NCBI GenBank assembly: GCA_963693285.1
Contig: OY848920.1
Location: 7,577,135 to 7,641,134, forward strand
Reading direction: 5' to 3'
DNA: 64,000 nucleotides
Source: Xestospongia muta
Taxonomy: Eukaryota; Porifera; Demospongiae; Haplosclerida; Petrosiidae
Positions within the stretch are counted from its first letter, which is position 1. Each line of letters begins with the position of its first letter. The notes beneath the pieces are model-generated. The model was not told the DNA's origin. It searched no databases and was given only the letters and a program-made list of their open reading frames with translations. Positions 1-10,908 of this stretch are shown here, in pieces. The translations under genes and the position numbers were made by a program.

Positions 1-140
1 GTATATTTGAATTTGTGTCTCAGCTTTCTTGATTTGAAATTTCTCCACAATACCCTCTAAGCAACTAATATTGATCAGTGTACAGTGATCATTCACAATC
101 TCCTGTATTCAACAATGGAGGCAGAAAATAATATTTGAGT
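1..140 (-). pseudogene. Fragment of death-fold family conserved domain
   Basis: The reverse complement reads as the stretch around 'HCTLINISCLEGIV' of the unnamed conserved domain found in exon 7 of the intact gene at 20291-26805. It runs off the left edge and has no flanking exons I can find. A second, longer relic of the same domain lies at 2215-2670 and shares nearly all of this sequence, including the non-coding tail ending at a run of 'aataatatttgag'. I call it a decayed duplicate, not an exon in use. Confidence 0.6.
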
Positions 141-200
141 AAATAATATTTGAGCTTAAAACTTAGTAATAGAACGAAAGAAGTATCTCTTTTTTTTCAG

Positions 201-796
201 AAATAAAATCTTTTTAACTGTGGAAATTTTGATCCTGTTGTTCTCAAGTATATTTGCTTTAATTGGTGCAATAATGGTTACCTATGGATGGACACAGACA
301 TGTGATGCAATTTAAGCAAATGTAAGTGTAAAATATACTGATTTCAGAATATATTTGATAACATATTATCATTTTAATTATTATTCTAGAAATGACCATA
401 GTGGTATGAAGTGCAATACAAACTATGCAAAAGAAATAACAACATCAGCTGTAAGTTTAAAGAAGAAATATTTAAAATTTTTGCTTGTGTGAAAGTAACA
501 CTAAAAGTTGATATAATAGAATTTCAATCATATATTTAACAAAATATGTTTTTCCCCAGTAATCATGTATGCATGGAAATATCTGCCACTATTATGCAAA
601 TAACAGAAATACAAACATGATCTATGTTATAATGACTTTTGAATTTGTGATTGATTGCTACAATCTTACTCTATCTCAAGCCATAACTTGTTCTTGTGTA
701 TAGGTGTTTGCTGTCTTTGCTGTTGTTGCAGTTTCTGGAAATACTGTCTTCACTGTAGTAATTGCTATGCTTGAGACACATGAAAGCAAGAAATGA
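201..796 (+). pseudogene. 3' exons of a small multi-span membrane protein, probably broken
   Basis: Three exon-like blocks are flanked by splice signals: 201-321 after a polypyrimidine tract and cag; 390-450 between tag and gtaagt; 704-796 after tag, ending in TGA. The first encodes a hydrophobic helix (LILLFSSIFALIGAIMV), the second a short polar loop with one Cys, the third another helix (VFAVFAVVAVSGN) and a charged tail ending ESKK. The pattern resembles the C-terminal half of a four-span membrane protein, but I cannot name the family. The first block has an in-frame TAA at about 313, before its donor, and its phase does not fit the next block, so the gene is probably decayed. Upstream exons are absent: the next sequence to the left is an unrelated relic. 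Confidence 0.45.
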
Positions 797-2214
797 ACAA
801 ACTTCATTAAATTATAATTGCCTTTTGGTATTCTTCTTAGTATTTTTTGCAGTAGTCAAGCCTCTTCTTGTTAACGTATTGACAAAATAACCTTTCTTAC
901 ATTAAGTAAATGGACATCTCAGCATAACTCTATGTCATAATAATTGTTTAAAAGGTTCAGTATTAATATGAACAATATATTTACAACTGATGATTTTGTT
1001 TAGTTTCTAACCTCTCCCTTTTACTTTGTATTAATAATTTGGACACTATAAAGAAATCCTAGATGTTATATTTGGTATGACATATAAAGTTATTGTTAAA
1101 ATAAGCATTACTTGAGTATGTACTATGTAAAGTGGGTGTGGCATTGAAACAACATCCACAGACATCCACTAACTATTGCATGTACTCTTTTAATCACATA
1201 ACTATTGAAAATAAGTGACATCTCATGATCATGAGTTATGTTATACTATTTTTGAGACAGTCTTGTCATAAAATGTAACAGTTTATGTTGACTCCACCAA
1301 TAATATTGTTCTCATATTATATATACACTAATACCTCAAGTATTAACTTATCATAATAGACTGTTAGAGAAAACAAAATACATAATTAATGATGACGTAC
1401 ACTTCAACATATGGGTTTTGTATAGCAGAATGACAACAGGAGGAGAAGCTACCTTAATTAATTACTCTAGTGTCATATTAAAGGGTTTGACTGATTGTTG
1501 TTAAAATTATTCAATGAATAACAGGAAACACTTGCTAATATTATTACAAACATGTAATTATATAAACATAGTGAACTGGTAGCTATCTATAGATAATCTA
1601 GTTAAAAGTAGATTTGTATTAAAGACACAGTTTTCATGTTATTAATTAATTAAGTCTGGGAGTTTGATTACATCACTGGTTATGACAACTCACAGCTCAC
1701 CATATCTGAATATATTATGATGGGAGTTGTGCTGTAAAGTAGTGCATGTGTGGCACATAGTCTCATTTCCAAACTGCCCTGCACCCCAAGTGAAAAGGTA
1801 TTTTGCTCATGGATCATTCCAGTCTAGGTACAAGAGTATGAGGTATGACATATAAAAAAATTTGTTGGTATTTTGAACTTCTACATGTAATCCAGCCATT
1901 GTTTGTTTATTGACAAACAACAATCTTTGGGGGAGGTTATTAAAATAATGAACTGTTACACCCACATTAATAAGGTTATAAATTATGTAATTAAGGCATT
2001 TTGGGGTAGTACACCTCCTGAGCCATTGACTCTATTTGATGTCAGAAGGATCACCAACTCTATATAAATGACCACCAACTGTTCATTATTAAGTTATTAC
2101 TGATTTAGATTTTACAAAATGAATCTGAAGGGACAGTTGTTAAATGATAAAACTTTTATAACTTTGATAATGTTATGACTTTCTTGTCACTATTGGTATA
2201 ATACCCAATACTCA
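797..2214. other. Intergenic, nothing recognised
   Basis: AT-rich sequence with scattered stops in all frames. I see no conserved coding block, splice-flanked exon or clear repeat beyond short A/T runs. Confidence 0.5.
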
Positions 2215-2670
2215 ATCATAATAATCCTTCTTTAATAATTCAAGTGTCTCCTGAGCTTTGTCAATAAGTGATGTTATTAGATTAAGTGAGTAAAACTGGT
2301 CATGCATAATAAAAGGTTAACCTTCCTTACAACTCAAATCTGTTCAATTCCCTGATAACTGATTCAACAAAAATATCTCAAATATCTTCCAAAGACTAGC
2401 CAGTTGGGTCCCAGTCTAAGACAAAGACAATTGTCTCGTGTCGCAGAAAAAGAGAATAATTTGTCACTTGAATGTTTTATTTAAACAAAAAGAAGCTTTC
2501 AGCTCTTTACAAAAAATGAACAAATTTATTGCATATTTGAATTTGTGTCTCAGCTTTTTTGATATGAGATTTCTCCACAATATCCTCTAAGCAACTAATA
2601 TTGATCAGTGTACAGTGATCATTCACAATCTCCTGTATTCATCAATAGAGGCAGAAAATAATATTTGAGT
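2215..2670 (-). pseudogene. Decayed copy of the death-fold family conserved domain exon
   Basis: On the minus strand this region matches exon 7 of the gene at 20291-26805. It includes a block around 2230-2285 reading like 'LIDKAQETLELLKKE', a block near 2400-2450 like the 'TAVFVLNWNP' stretch, and the 'HCTLINISCLEGI' stretch at 2570-2625. The blocks are in different frames and separated by small indels, so the exon is broken. The right part (2530-2665) repeats 1-140 with few changes, so a local duplication occurred before or during decay. Confidence 0.65.
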
Positions 2671-3160
2671 AACTATCTGCAAGAAAATACTTCATTTTAT
2701 CCAGGAGAGGAGGACTTCCATTGATGGCATTTCAGATGTTACTTAAAGCTATTACAAATTGCTTTTGGATAGATCCACACACAGGGTCTATTTTCAAGGA
2801 ATAGGATTTCTCAAAGGAAATAGTTTCTCTATCAAAGTATTACTAATGTAAAGTCCTGATGTATGTGTAGTATTGTTATCCTATTGTAAATTTCATAGTA
2901 ACTATTAAGATTTAATAGTTGTTTTTGTAAAAACAAAATTATTAATCTAAGGCAATCAGCTATATACTTAAGAAAGTGAATTATAATATGTATTGAGTAT
3001 TGTGTATAAAAAATAAGTGCAAAAACAATCTCATTTAATGTAGTAGCAGATTTATTACTGTCTGCTGTGATATGATGAAGAGTAGCAATTGTGATAGTAA
3101 GGAGGCTGGATAGCCCTCAGTATTATATGCAAGGGCATAGGAGACTTCTTTAAATTTTGG
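2671..3160. other. Intergenic, nothing recognised
   Basis: AT-rich, no coding block or repeat that I can support. Confidence 0.45.
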
Positions 3161-3788
3161 GAGAAGGGCTTCATCCTCCCCCAACCACCCACCCTACACT
3201 CACTACACTCTTGTTTAATATGAGTTTACCTACTGCTCCCTGTCCTTATGGACTAGATAAATGATTGCGTGTGATTAATGTTACTACTGTTTTAATTACT
3301 ACTTTATTAAAAAATTGACAATTCATGTAACTTATTATCTAAGTTACAATATTTTTAATGCTTAGCATGTCCTATCACTATAGAATGTATTTTATACATT
3401 TCCAGCAATCAACATATTTATTGAAGTACATAAAGTGTCATTCTATAGTAATTAGTAATCAAAACAGTATACATATGTACATGTTGTTAATACCATTCAA
3501 CATATTTTGCAGGCACACATGCCAGAAGTGTGGATCAGTTAAATTAACCAAACCATTATAACCGATACATATTAATCAGAATAACTCAGAGTAAATAACA
3601 GATTAATGAGTACGCTACTGAACATGATATAAATAATTGTATACATGATTAATTATATTAACAGCACGTTGCCTTGGCAATGATTAAATATTCATAACAT
3701 GTTAATTAGCAGTGTACTTAAAGCTATATATTACTGTAGCAATGATACAATTCTATATTTCAACACAGACCGAAGTAGAATATTTGTA
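3160..3788. repeat. 5' flank shared with the next paralogue (copy 1)
   Basis: This upstream block resembles 6500-6980. Both have a C-rich patch, then 'ccttatggactagataaat', a shared 'aaaattgacaattcatgtaact' stretch, and a common segment just before the gene around 'catgttaattagc'. The duplication that made the genes at 3789 and 6981 therefore carried about 500-600 bp of upstream DNA, presumably with the promoter. No TATA box or other element can be assigned with confidence. Confidence 0.6.
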
Positions 3789-4829
3789 ATGAATATAATT
3801 GTTTTTTATTGTCTAATTGCTGGTCTACAAATTCTGGCTTGTGAGGGCTCCTCTGTTTGTATGGCAGACTGTACTAGTCTACTAACTCCACGTCCTCCCT
3901 CACTCTATGAACAATACTGTTGTATTCCTAGTAACAGTGGAAAGACATTCACTGTGAATGAAAACAGTCGAATGAAGATAATGCTCTGTCCATCTACAAT
4001 ACCTACATCTTGTATCAAACATACCTTTCTATATAATTCCTGCATTGCTCTACTACAAGCCTTCCCTACTGCTACATCAGGATATTATAGCCTCACTTTA
4101 AGTAATGGTAGTATTGTTGATGTCTACTGTGACATGGAGGGAAGTAACTGTGATGGTAAGGGAGGCTGGATGAGAGTAGGCTATTTCAACATGAGTCAAC
4201 CAGGGGCTATTTGTCCTCCTGGACTTAATACATACAATTTTAGTGGAATTAATTATCCTTTATGTGACAGGGTGCATAGTAGTGGCAGTGGTTGTAACAG
4301 TACTTTATTTAGTTCTTTAAATGTCTCATATCAACATGTCTGTGGAAAAGTAAGAGGATACCAGTATAGAATTACTGATGGAATTTATCCTAATCATGGT
4401 GGAGGTGTTAATTCTCTAGACGGTCCATATGTTGATGGAATCTCTATCACTACACATGGTACAACTCGTCAACATCTCTGGACTTACATCTGTGGCAATG
4501 CAGAGAAAAGAGACAACTGGCAATCGTGTCCATGTAATACTGGTAGTTCAGCTACTGTTCCTTCTTTCGTGGGCAATAATTATTACTGTGAGTCTGGGGC
4601 AGATGATGGTGATAGTTCTTTTCCTAATGCCATTTTCACTGATGTTTTATGGGATGGTCAAAACTGTGATTTCGATGAGCCTCCCTGTTGCAATAATCCT
4701 AAAATGCCCTGGTTTGTCAGGATGCTTAACCAGTCTACTACAGATGATATTGAATTGAGGTTATGTACCAGTGAGGGTTATCCTGATGAAGCTGTTCCAG
4801 TTGATTTTTTCGAAATTTATGTTCGCTAA
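3789..4829 (+). CDS. Secreted fibrinogen-like protein, short N-terminal type (paralogue 1)
   Basis: 346 codons in one exon. I chose the ATG at 3789 because it begins a signal peptide (NIIVFYCLIAGLQILACEG) and matches the start of the paralogue at 6981; the open frame runs further upstream without support. After the signal comes a Cys-rich segment (CMADCTSLLTPRPPSLYEQYCC). Next is the fibrinogen-like core, with the hallmark VYCDMEG followed by GGWMRVGYFNMS. The rest is a Cys-rich C-terminal half with the motifs YVDG.SI, HLWTY.CG, CPCN, YYCESG, LWDGQ.C and PPCCNNPKMPWF, ending in a .DFFEIYVR tail. Several N-x-S/T sites fit an extracellular protein. Only the N-terminal part looks like a standard fibrinogen domain, so receptor or lectin roles are guesses. 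Confidence 0.85.
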   Translation: MNIIVFYCLIAGLQILACEGSSVCMADCTSLLTPRPPSLYEQYCCIPSNSGKTFTVNENSRMKIMLCPSTIPTSCIKHTFLYNSCIALLQAFPTATSGYYSLTLSNGSIVDVYCDMEGSNCDGKGGWMRVGYFNMSQPGAICPPGLNTYNFSGINYPLCDRVHSSGSGCNSTLFSSLNVSYQHVCGKVRGYQYRITDGIYPNHGGGVNSLDGPYVDGISITTHGTTRQHLWTYICGNAEKRDNWQSCPCNTGSSATVPSFVGNNYYCESGADDGDSSFPNAIFTDVLWDGQNCDFDEPPCCNNPKMPWFVRMLNQSTTDDIELRLCTSEGYPDEAVPVDFFEIYVR

Positions 4830-5220
4830 AGTCTATTATCCATTAAATAACACGCTAAAGTGCATTGAATTGAAAGCTGAAGTAATTTTTATTAATAGTA
4901 CTAAATTACAACTTTACTTTCACAATTTTGTAAAATTTCATAAGACAAAATAATATAGATTTTTAGAGGAAATAATCTATTCTTGATTATTTCCTGTGCT
5001 GAAGTATTAAATGAGTCCCACCCACTTAACAGCCAACTCAGTATAAATATTAATAACGCCTGGGTGGTATCTGGTCATTCTTTTTTTTTACTGTCCTTTC
5101 TTGGCCAGTATTCTCTCAATATGTTTCATCAGGAACTGTTTATTATAATGGGTAAGCTCCCTCTATTAATAATAATAATGAGACCATTACTTATTTAGAT
5201 TAACTACACATTAATATTGA
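4830..5220. other. 3' flank, AT-rich
   Basis: Sequence between the secreted-protein gene and the LRR relic. It shows no splice-flanked coding exon I can support. Confidence 0.4.
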
Positions 5221-5751
5221 GTGTACAAGACAAGGAGTATGGTGCTGCTTATGGGTCAGACAGGCAGTAAATGGAGTGTTTGGCTTCATACAGCTACTCC
5301 TGAAAGTGCTTTAGTAATTATTGTTAATCTTAATGAGTGTATAATCTGGAGACTTGGTATTTGGAACACTCCATTAAATGAAATTTGTGTGTCAGCCTTG
5401 TCAGAGATATTTATTACTAATAAATCTTTAAAGAGACTGTTTCTCGAATCCTCTCCATTTGCTGATGTTGATGGTATCAAACAATTAACGAATGTCCTTG
5501 CCACTAACACTACACTTGAAACATTAGAGTTATCAAATGTTAATATTACAGATGAAGATACATCTTATTTATCCAACATGTTAATGAACAACAAAGCATT
5601 GAAAGAACTAGACCTCACTGACTGTAATATCACCAATAATGGCATCCAAAACATTTCTGAAGGACTCCAAAAAAACCAAACCCTGATTACATTGAACATC
5701 AGCAACAACCCATTAATCACTTCAGACAGTACTAGTGCATTATTTGTTTGA
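5221..5751 (+). pseudogene. Truncated NLR-type LRR exon
   Basis: The open frame matches the last exon of the death-fold/LRR genes: a GSKWSVWLHTATPES-like start, an NLNECIIW stretch, then ribonuclease-inhibitor-style repeats (TLETLELSNVNITDEDTSYL, ALKELDLTDCNITNNGIQNI). It stops after about four repeats at 5749-5751, inside the segment where the intact copies continue for about 80 more residues. No upstream coiled-coil or death-domain exons are visible on this strand nearby. I read it as a detached, truncated exon copy; expression as a short LRR protein cannot be excluded. Confidence 0.7.
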
Positions 5752-5894
5752 GGAGATGATAACCATCACCGTCTTGGTCGGAGATCATTGCTAGTAATTT
5801 GAATATTAAACACTGATACTATAAATAGCATTTCATGAGTCATTAGTGATATAAATAACAACATAGCTTATTTGGTATAATAAAATGACATTTT

Positions 5895-6425
5895 GTATTG
5901 TATATACTTTTAGTAAATTCTTTGGCTTCCTGGGAGGATTTAGCCACACGAGATCCCCACTGCCATGGATAATGTTTTTGAAACAGAGAATACAGAGGAT
6001 TTAGTTTGGATAATAGGTTTAGGAAAGCTTGCTGTAATAATTGAGATGTACTAAAAATGGTTTATACTGAGTCAAATTCTTTGAGACAGGAGCTTTCAGA
6101 ATGGCTTGTACTTTCACTTGCATAAGAATGAGTCCTTTTTTGTCAATTAAATCCCTCAAGTATTCTACTTGAGGGACAAAAATATGCACTTCTCTCTTTG
6201 AAGACAACACCTAGCAGCTTGCAATCTCTTCAGTACCTCATCTAAATTACAAATGCAATCAGCATCAAGTTTCTGTTACCAGGATGTCATCCAGATAACC
6301 AGTGACATTGGAGTAAGTTATCCATAGTACATTGGATTATAATATAAAAGATGCTAATTACTCCGAATGAATGTCTATCTTAATGAAACAGACCTTTATG
6401 AGTACAAGTAGTAGTATACTATTTG
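5895..6425 (-). mobile_element. Ty3/gypsy-type LTR retrotransposon relic (RT fragment)
   Basis: On the minus strand, 6210-6019 encodes the end of a gypsy-like reverse transcriptase: VEYLRDLIDKKGL, then VQAILKAPVSKNLTQ and LNYYSKL, equivalent to the family's EYLGH...KV.AI..AP.P.....L.SFLG..NYY.KF. After a frameshift, the reading continues at about 6000-5905 as LNPLYSLFQKHYPWQW, the usual link toward RNase H. There are no LTRs or other pol/gag parts nearby. It is a short, broken remnant. The LTR-retrotransposon assignment rests on family motifs. Confidence 0.75.
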
Positions 6426-6446
6426 ATTTCTCATCTAATAGCAGCT

Positions 6447-6496
6447 GTTGGTATGTATGTGCCATATCAAATTAGATATGACACATACATACCAAC
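6447..6496. repeat. 50-bp near-perfect inverted repeat
   Basis: Left arm 'gttggtatgtatgtgccata' and right arm ending 'acatacataccaac' are complementary over about 21-23 bp with one mismatch, around a short A/T loop. It sits just beyond the retrotransposon relic. It could be a tiny foldback element or a replication-slippage product. Confidence 0.8.
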
Positions 6497-6499
6497 TTC

Positions 6500-6980
6500 A
6501 TGCTCCCCGCCCACCTCCCTGTCTCTCTCTTGTTTTCATGAGTGTACCTGGTACTACCTCTCCTTATGGACTAGATAAATAATGGTGTGTGGTTAATGTT
6601 ATCACTCCATTACATCCTTTGATAATGATATTGTTTTAATTACTAATTTATTATAAAATTGACAATTCATGTAACTAATAATTATCTAAGGTACAATATA
6701 TTTTTAATTCTTATATAGCATGAGCTATACTATATATAAAATTCATTTTATACAGTTCATAATTAGACAACCATACACCTATTGATGTGGGCAATGAACA
6801 ATTCAAAATATGTTATAATTAGTCTACAGAACATTCTACAACATTTCATTAGCAGCATGTTGTCTTGGCGACATGTTCATAGTATGTTAATTAGCGGTGT
6901 ACTTGAAGCTATATAATACTGTGGGAATGATACAATTCTATATTTCACCACTCGTTTCTGGACAGAGCTAGAAAAATCTT
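6500..6980. repeat. 5' flank shared with the previous paralogue (copy 2)
   Basis: Counterpart of 3160-3788: the same 'ccttatggactagataaat' block, the same 'aaaattgacaattcatgtaact' block and the same pre-start segment. Retention in both copies is consistent with a carried promoter, but I see no assignable element. Confidence 0.6.
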
Positions 6981-7997
6981 ATGATGAATATAATTGTTTT
7001 TTGTTGTCTAATTGCTGGTCTACAAATTGTGACTAGTGAGAGCTCCTCTGTTTGTATGGTTGACTGTACTAGTCTACTAACTCCACGTCCTCCCTCACTC
7101 TATGAACAATACTGTTGTATTCCTAGTAACAGTGGAAAGACGTTTACTGTAAAAGAAAATGGTCGAGTGAAGATAATGTTCTGTCCATCTACAATACTTA
7201 CATCTTGTAAGAAATATACATATGATTCTTGTAATGCCTTGTTGCAAGCCTTCCCTGTTGCTACATCAGGTTATTACAATGTCACTTTGAAAAATGGTAG
7301 TATTATCACTGTCTATTGTGACATGGAGGGAAGTAACTGTGATGACAAGGGAGGTTGGATGAGAGTAGGCTATCTCAACATGAGTGAACCTGGTGCTTCT
7401 TGTCCTTCTGGACTAACATTACTGCAATATAACAATATTGATCATGATTTGTGTGGACAACCATTTTCATATTCACCTGGTTGTTATTCTACGTTCTTTG
7501 ATACATTTGCAAGTAACTATAGCAACGTGTGTGGACGACTAAGAGGATATCAATTTGGAGCCCCAGAAGCATTCACTAATAGTTCAATAGACACATATTA
7601 TGTCCATGGTGTATCTATTACTTATGGTGCCAGTCCTAGAAGGCATATATGGTCCTATTCTGTTGGAACATACGAAAATCGATCAAGTTATATATGCTGT
7701 CCATGTAATAACGGTAGTACTGGTTTTATTCCATCATATGTTGGTAATGATTATTATTGTGAGTCTGGTATAAGTACCAATAGTGCTCAGTCTGTTTTAT
7801 ATGCCAATGATCCATTATGGGATGGAAAGAACTGTAATGGACTGGAAAATACATGTTGTACTAATCCTAAAATGCCATGGTTTTTCAAGTCACTAAAGGA
7901 CATTACCTCTGATGATCTTGAACTAAGGATATGTGATGATTTTGGGTCATTTGATGAAGGTTCTCCACTTGACATCATTGAATTGTATGTTAAATGA
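6981..7997 (+). CDS. Secreted fibrinogen-like protein, short N-terminal type (paralogue 2)
   Basis: 338 codons, single exon. It starts with two ATGs (6981, 6984) and a signal peptide (IVFCCLIAGLQIVTS). The mature start repeats the CMVDCTSLLTPRPPSLYEQY motif of the gene at 3789. The fibrinogen-like core (VYCDMEG...GGWMRVGYLNMSEP) is followed by CGQPFS, VCGRLRGYQFG, YVHGVSI, HIWSY, CPCN, YYCESG, LWDGKNC and CCTNPKMPWF, ending with PLDIIELYVK. In the HIWSY segment the Cys found in the other paralogues (WTYACG) is replaced (YSVGTY), so one disulphide may differ. The tandem arrangement and shared upstream DNA point to recent duplication with the gene at 3789. Confidence 0.87.
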   Translation: MMNIIVFCCLIAGLQIVTSESSSVCMVDCTSLLTPRPPSLYEQYCCIPSNSGKTFTVKENGRVKIMFCPSTILTSCKKYTYDSCNALLQAFPVATSGYYNVTLKNGSIITVYCDMEGSNCDDKGGWMRVGYLNMSEPGASCPSGLTLLQYNNIDHDLCGQPFSYSPGCYSTFFDTFASNYSNVCGRLRGYQFGAPEAFTNSSIDTYYVHGVSITYGASPRRHIWSYSVGTYENRSSYICCPCNNGSTGFIPSYVGNDYYCESGISTNSAQSVLYANDPLWDGKNCNGLENTCCTNPKMPWFFKSLKDITSDDLELRICDDFGSFDEGSPLDIIELYVK

Positions 7998-9220
7998 TTT
8001 TTTAGCTGACAAACACTTTAAAATATATTTTCTTAATACAGTTTTGTCACTAATGCATTAGTATATAGTGTGTTGGTTGCAATATTTGTTTTACATTTTA
8101 TAGATATGTATAGTTCAACCCAAATTTTCAAAGAAATTTATATACTTGATGTCTAAATGTTGAATACTTGCCATGTCATACTGAATACATACAAAAATGT
8201 TGATAGTATATTTAAGTAATCAAAGTATGCATAAATTTTGAGTGTTTGTTGGGATTTGTGAAGATGAAAGTCAAATGAAATACATATCTTTTTAATTATA
8301 TCTAAAAGTAGATATTGAATAATACATAAAGTTAATCTGATAGTAAGTTCAAAATGAATCAATTTTTACAGAGTAAACATGTGCGTTTATATAGACCAAG
8401 GAGTGGCATATTTTATAGCAATGTTAACCAATGTTAGGAATGAAAATATTATGATATTTGCTTTCATTTGCATCTACTAATTCGTTGGACACATACAAAA
8501 ATGAAGTTCGATGTTTACTTTCAGTTTGCAAACATGCAACCTATGTATTGATTGTCATTTGAATCAACCAATCAATTTATATTACTTAGATATGTATGTC
8601 TAAGCACATACTCTTATTAACTGACGTGCTAGCTAAGATCAAATCTCTCCTCATGCAAATACATGGTGTTTAAATTTATTAAAATGTACTAAGTTATATC
8701 CTCTCCTTCGTTCATATATGCATGCAATGTAGTCAAATATTTATATATACGAACAAGCTATACTATGAGAAATCAATGTTTTTGTATAGCCATATATACT
8801 CTTTCCCAGTGATGTGCATGTAATGTGATGTGAACACACTACATGATAAAAATGTTTACAGTGTGTAGTAGATTGATTATGGTACTGTATTACAAATTCA
8901 TCACCTTCTATTTTTAAATTATATGCTTTACTCATTTGATACTATATTTACTTCCAATAACAGGTTAAAAGATAATGTTTGAGAGTGTATCATCACGTTT
9001 ATGTAATATAGACTAATCAATGTTTGTGTAAAGGCTTTGTTGGATGCTGACTTCATCTCTACATGGTACCTTTCAAGTATTTACTGCAATTTCAGTTTGT
9101 TGTATAAACATGTAAATCTTAACTTACTAAGTTGTCTCAATGGATGATATGATATATCCAAATAAATTAAACAACAATAATAAAAGCGCACAATCAATTA
9201 ATGGCTTTATTTTAATTATT
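7998..9220. other. Intergenic, nothing recognised
   Basis: AT-rich. Small open frames here show no family features. No repeat structure noticed. Confidence 0.45.
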
Positions 9221-9600
9221 GATGGATTTTGTACTATTTACTGTGATGTAGAGGGGAGTAATTGTGATGAGTGCACCTTGTTTATTTAATTATTTATACC
9301 ATTCCATACATGGTCTATATGATTAAGATATTTGACATATATTAGATTATAAAATAGAAAGCAGAGACTATAACTTATCACAATTGATCACAGATATACA
9401 ACAGTAGTCATAAAGCTAACGATAAAAGTAACAATCTTCAGATATTGTTTGCATGTCTACTAATAGTATTTAGTGAGGCCTTTTCTAATTGTATAGTTGA
9501 CTGTTATATGTTATAGTCTAGTAACATGTCTTCACTCACTCTATAAGCAGTACTGTTGTATTCATAGCAACAGTGGAGATATGTCCAGTAATGCTATATG
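9220..9600 (+). pseudogene. Fragments of a fibrinogen-like gene
   Basis: Two decayed blocks. One, near 9225-9270, reads like FCTIYCDVEGSNCDE. The other, near 9505-9580, corresponds to the LTCLHSLYKQYCCIHSNSG segment of the N-terminal Cys-rich region. Their order is inverted relative to a normal gene, since the N-terminal piece lies downstream. This is therefore a rearranged relic and not one gene with introns. Confidence 0.6.
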
Positions 9601-10003
9601 GGACGATGTCTCTAATACATGTAAATTACATGTGGTTACTACTATCACTAGATCTCTCATTACAAACCTTAAATCTTAACACTAATACCATGACAGGAGA
9701 TGTAACCTTCAGACTTTTTACTAGTACCTTAACAACAGTGACACCGGAGACATTTTTCAATGGACATATATAGGTCTTATCAGTGTGCAGCCATTATTCT
9801 CTGAAATATATGTAATGGAAGAAAGTATACATTTTAGTACGAGGACAATTTTGTTTCCTGATAACTGTTGGCAAAGTTACAGTTATTATTAATTTCTGGC
9901 ACATGCGATGAGTTAGGCTATCCTAAGATTGGTTTGGACCACATGTTAACTATCTATATTTTTTATTTTTTTTATTTTTTATTATAAATTATTGTTGGAT
10001 GTG

Positions 10004-10490
10004 ATTCTCAAGCAGGGCCTAAAAAGTGAGACTTTTATCACTACACATATGTATAACTTGAGTACATTTTTACAACAATTAGGTATAATAACATCAATAT
10101 GCATGTATAGTATCTAAAATTTAACAGAAAAAAAGAAGATGTATATATATATACTCCTGCTGTTTATATCGAACAATGTTAAAATGTTTATGAGGAAGTC
10201 TTGCTGATTTTGCAACATTCATCCAGGCTTGTTTATACAGTAGATCTAACATCAAAGTCAGCTACACATGGAATATTATGATGTACAATTAGAATTACAA
10301 ATTAGTAAAATCATAGAAGTTCTAACTGGTGTAATTCAGCTTAATAACAAATGTCATTATATGTCACAGTAGTATAAATAATGCAGAAATTAATACTACA
10401 CAAATTATCTCTAGTCGCTGCACACTTTTTTCCAATCACTGCACATTTGTGCAGTGATACTCATAGTTTTTAGGCCCTGCTTTCAAGAAC
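10004..10490. mobile_element. About 490-bp foldback/MITE-like element
   Basis: The ends are imperfect inverted repeats of about 40 bp. The left, 10004-10043, contains 'aagcagggcctaaaaa'. The right, 10449-10490, contains 'tttttaggccctgctt' followed by 'tcaagaac'. The interior has no coding capacity but contains further small palindromes near 10430-10455 ('cactgcacatttgtgcagtg'). This fits a non-autonomous DNA transposon; target-site duplications were not established. Confidence 0.7.
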
Positions 10491-10908
10491 GATAAATTAA
10501 TCCGCATATGATAACATCTGATGCACATAGCAACCAATGAATGTTCGTTATTGATGGTTAAGTTAAGACATTGTTTTAACAAATAGTTCAATAATTTCTA
10601 AATGAGTATCTTCATCATTCTCACCTTGTAATCCAGTTAATGCAGACTATATTCACAATTGTAGTCTTGAAATCATCTTGTGAATGATTTTTTCTGCCCT
10701 TGATACGCGAACTTATAAAAATTTATCTTTGTTCAACAATGGCTAGTAAGTGTCTAGGTATCTTATTTATATAGGAAGAGAGTTATTAAAAAGCACACCC
10801 TTTAATGAATATTATTTTAATAAAACATTTTTAGGGTGCGCCCCTTCCACTCACGTCAATAACTAATACCCAGTGTCGCTCTGCTTCACCTCACAGCTAC
10901 ATTTAGTA

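Noticed and set aside
8153..8935. Minus-strand small open frames
   Set aside because: AT-rich chance frames with no family motif and no splice-flanked partner.
10873..10908. Longer N-terminus of the secreted-protein gene
   Set aside because: It begins with GTG, and the signal peptide starts cleanly at the ATG at 10909, matching the gene at 27995.
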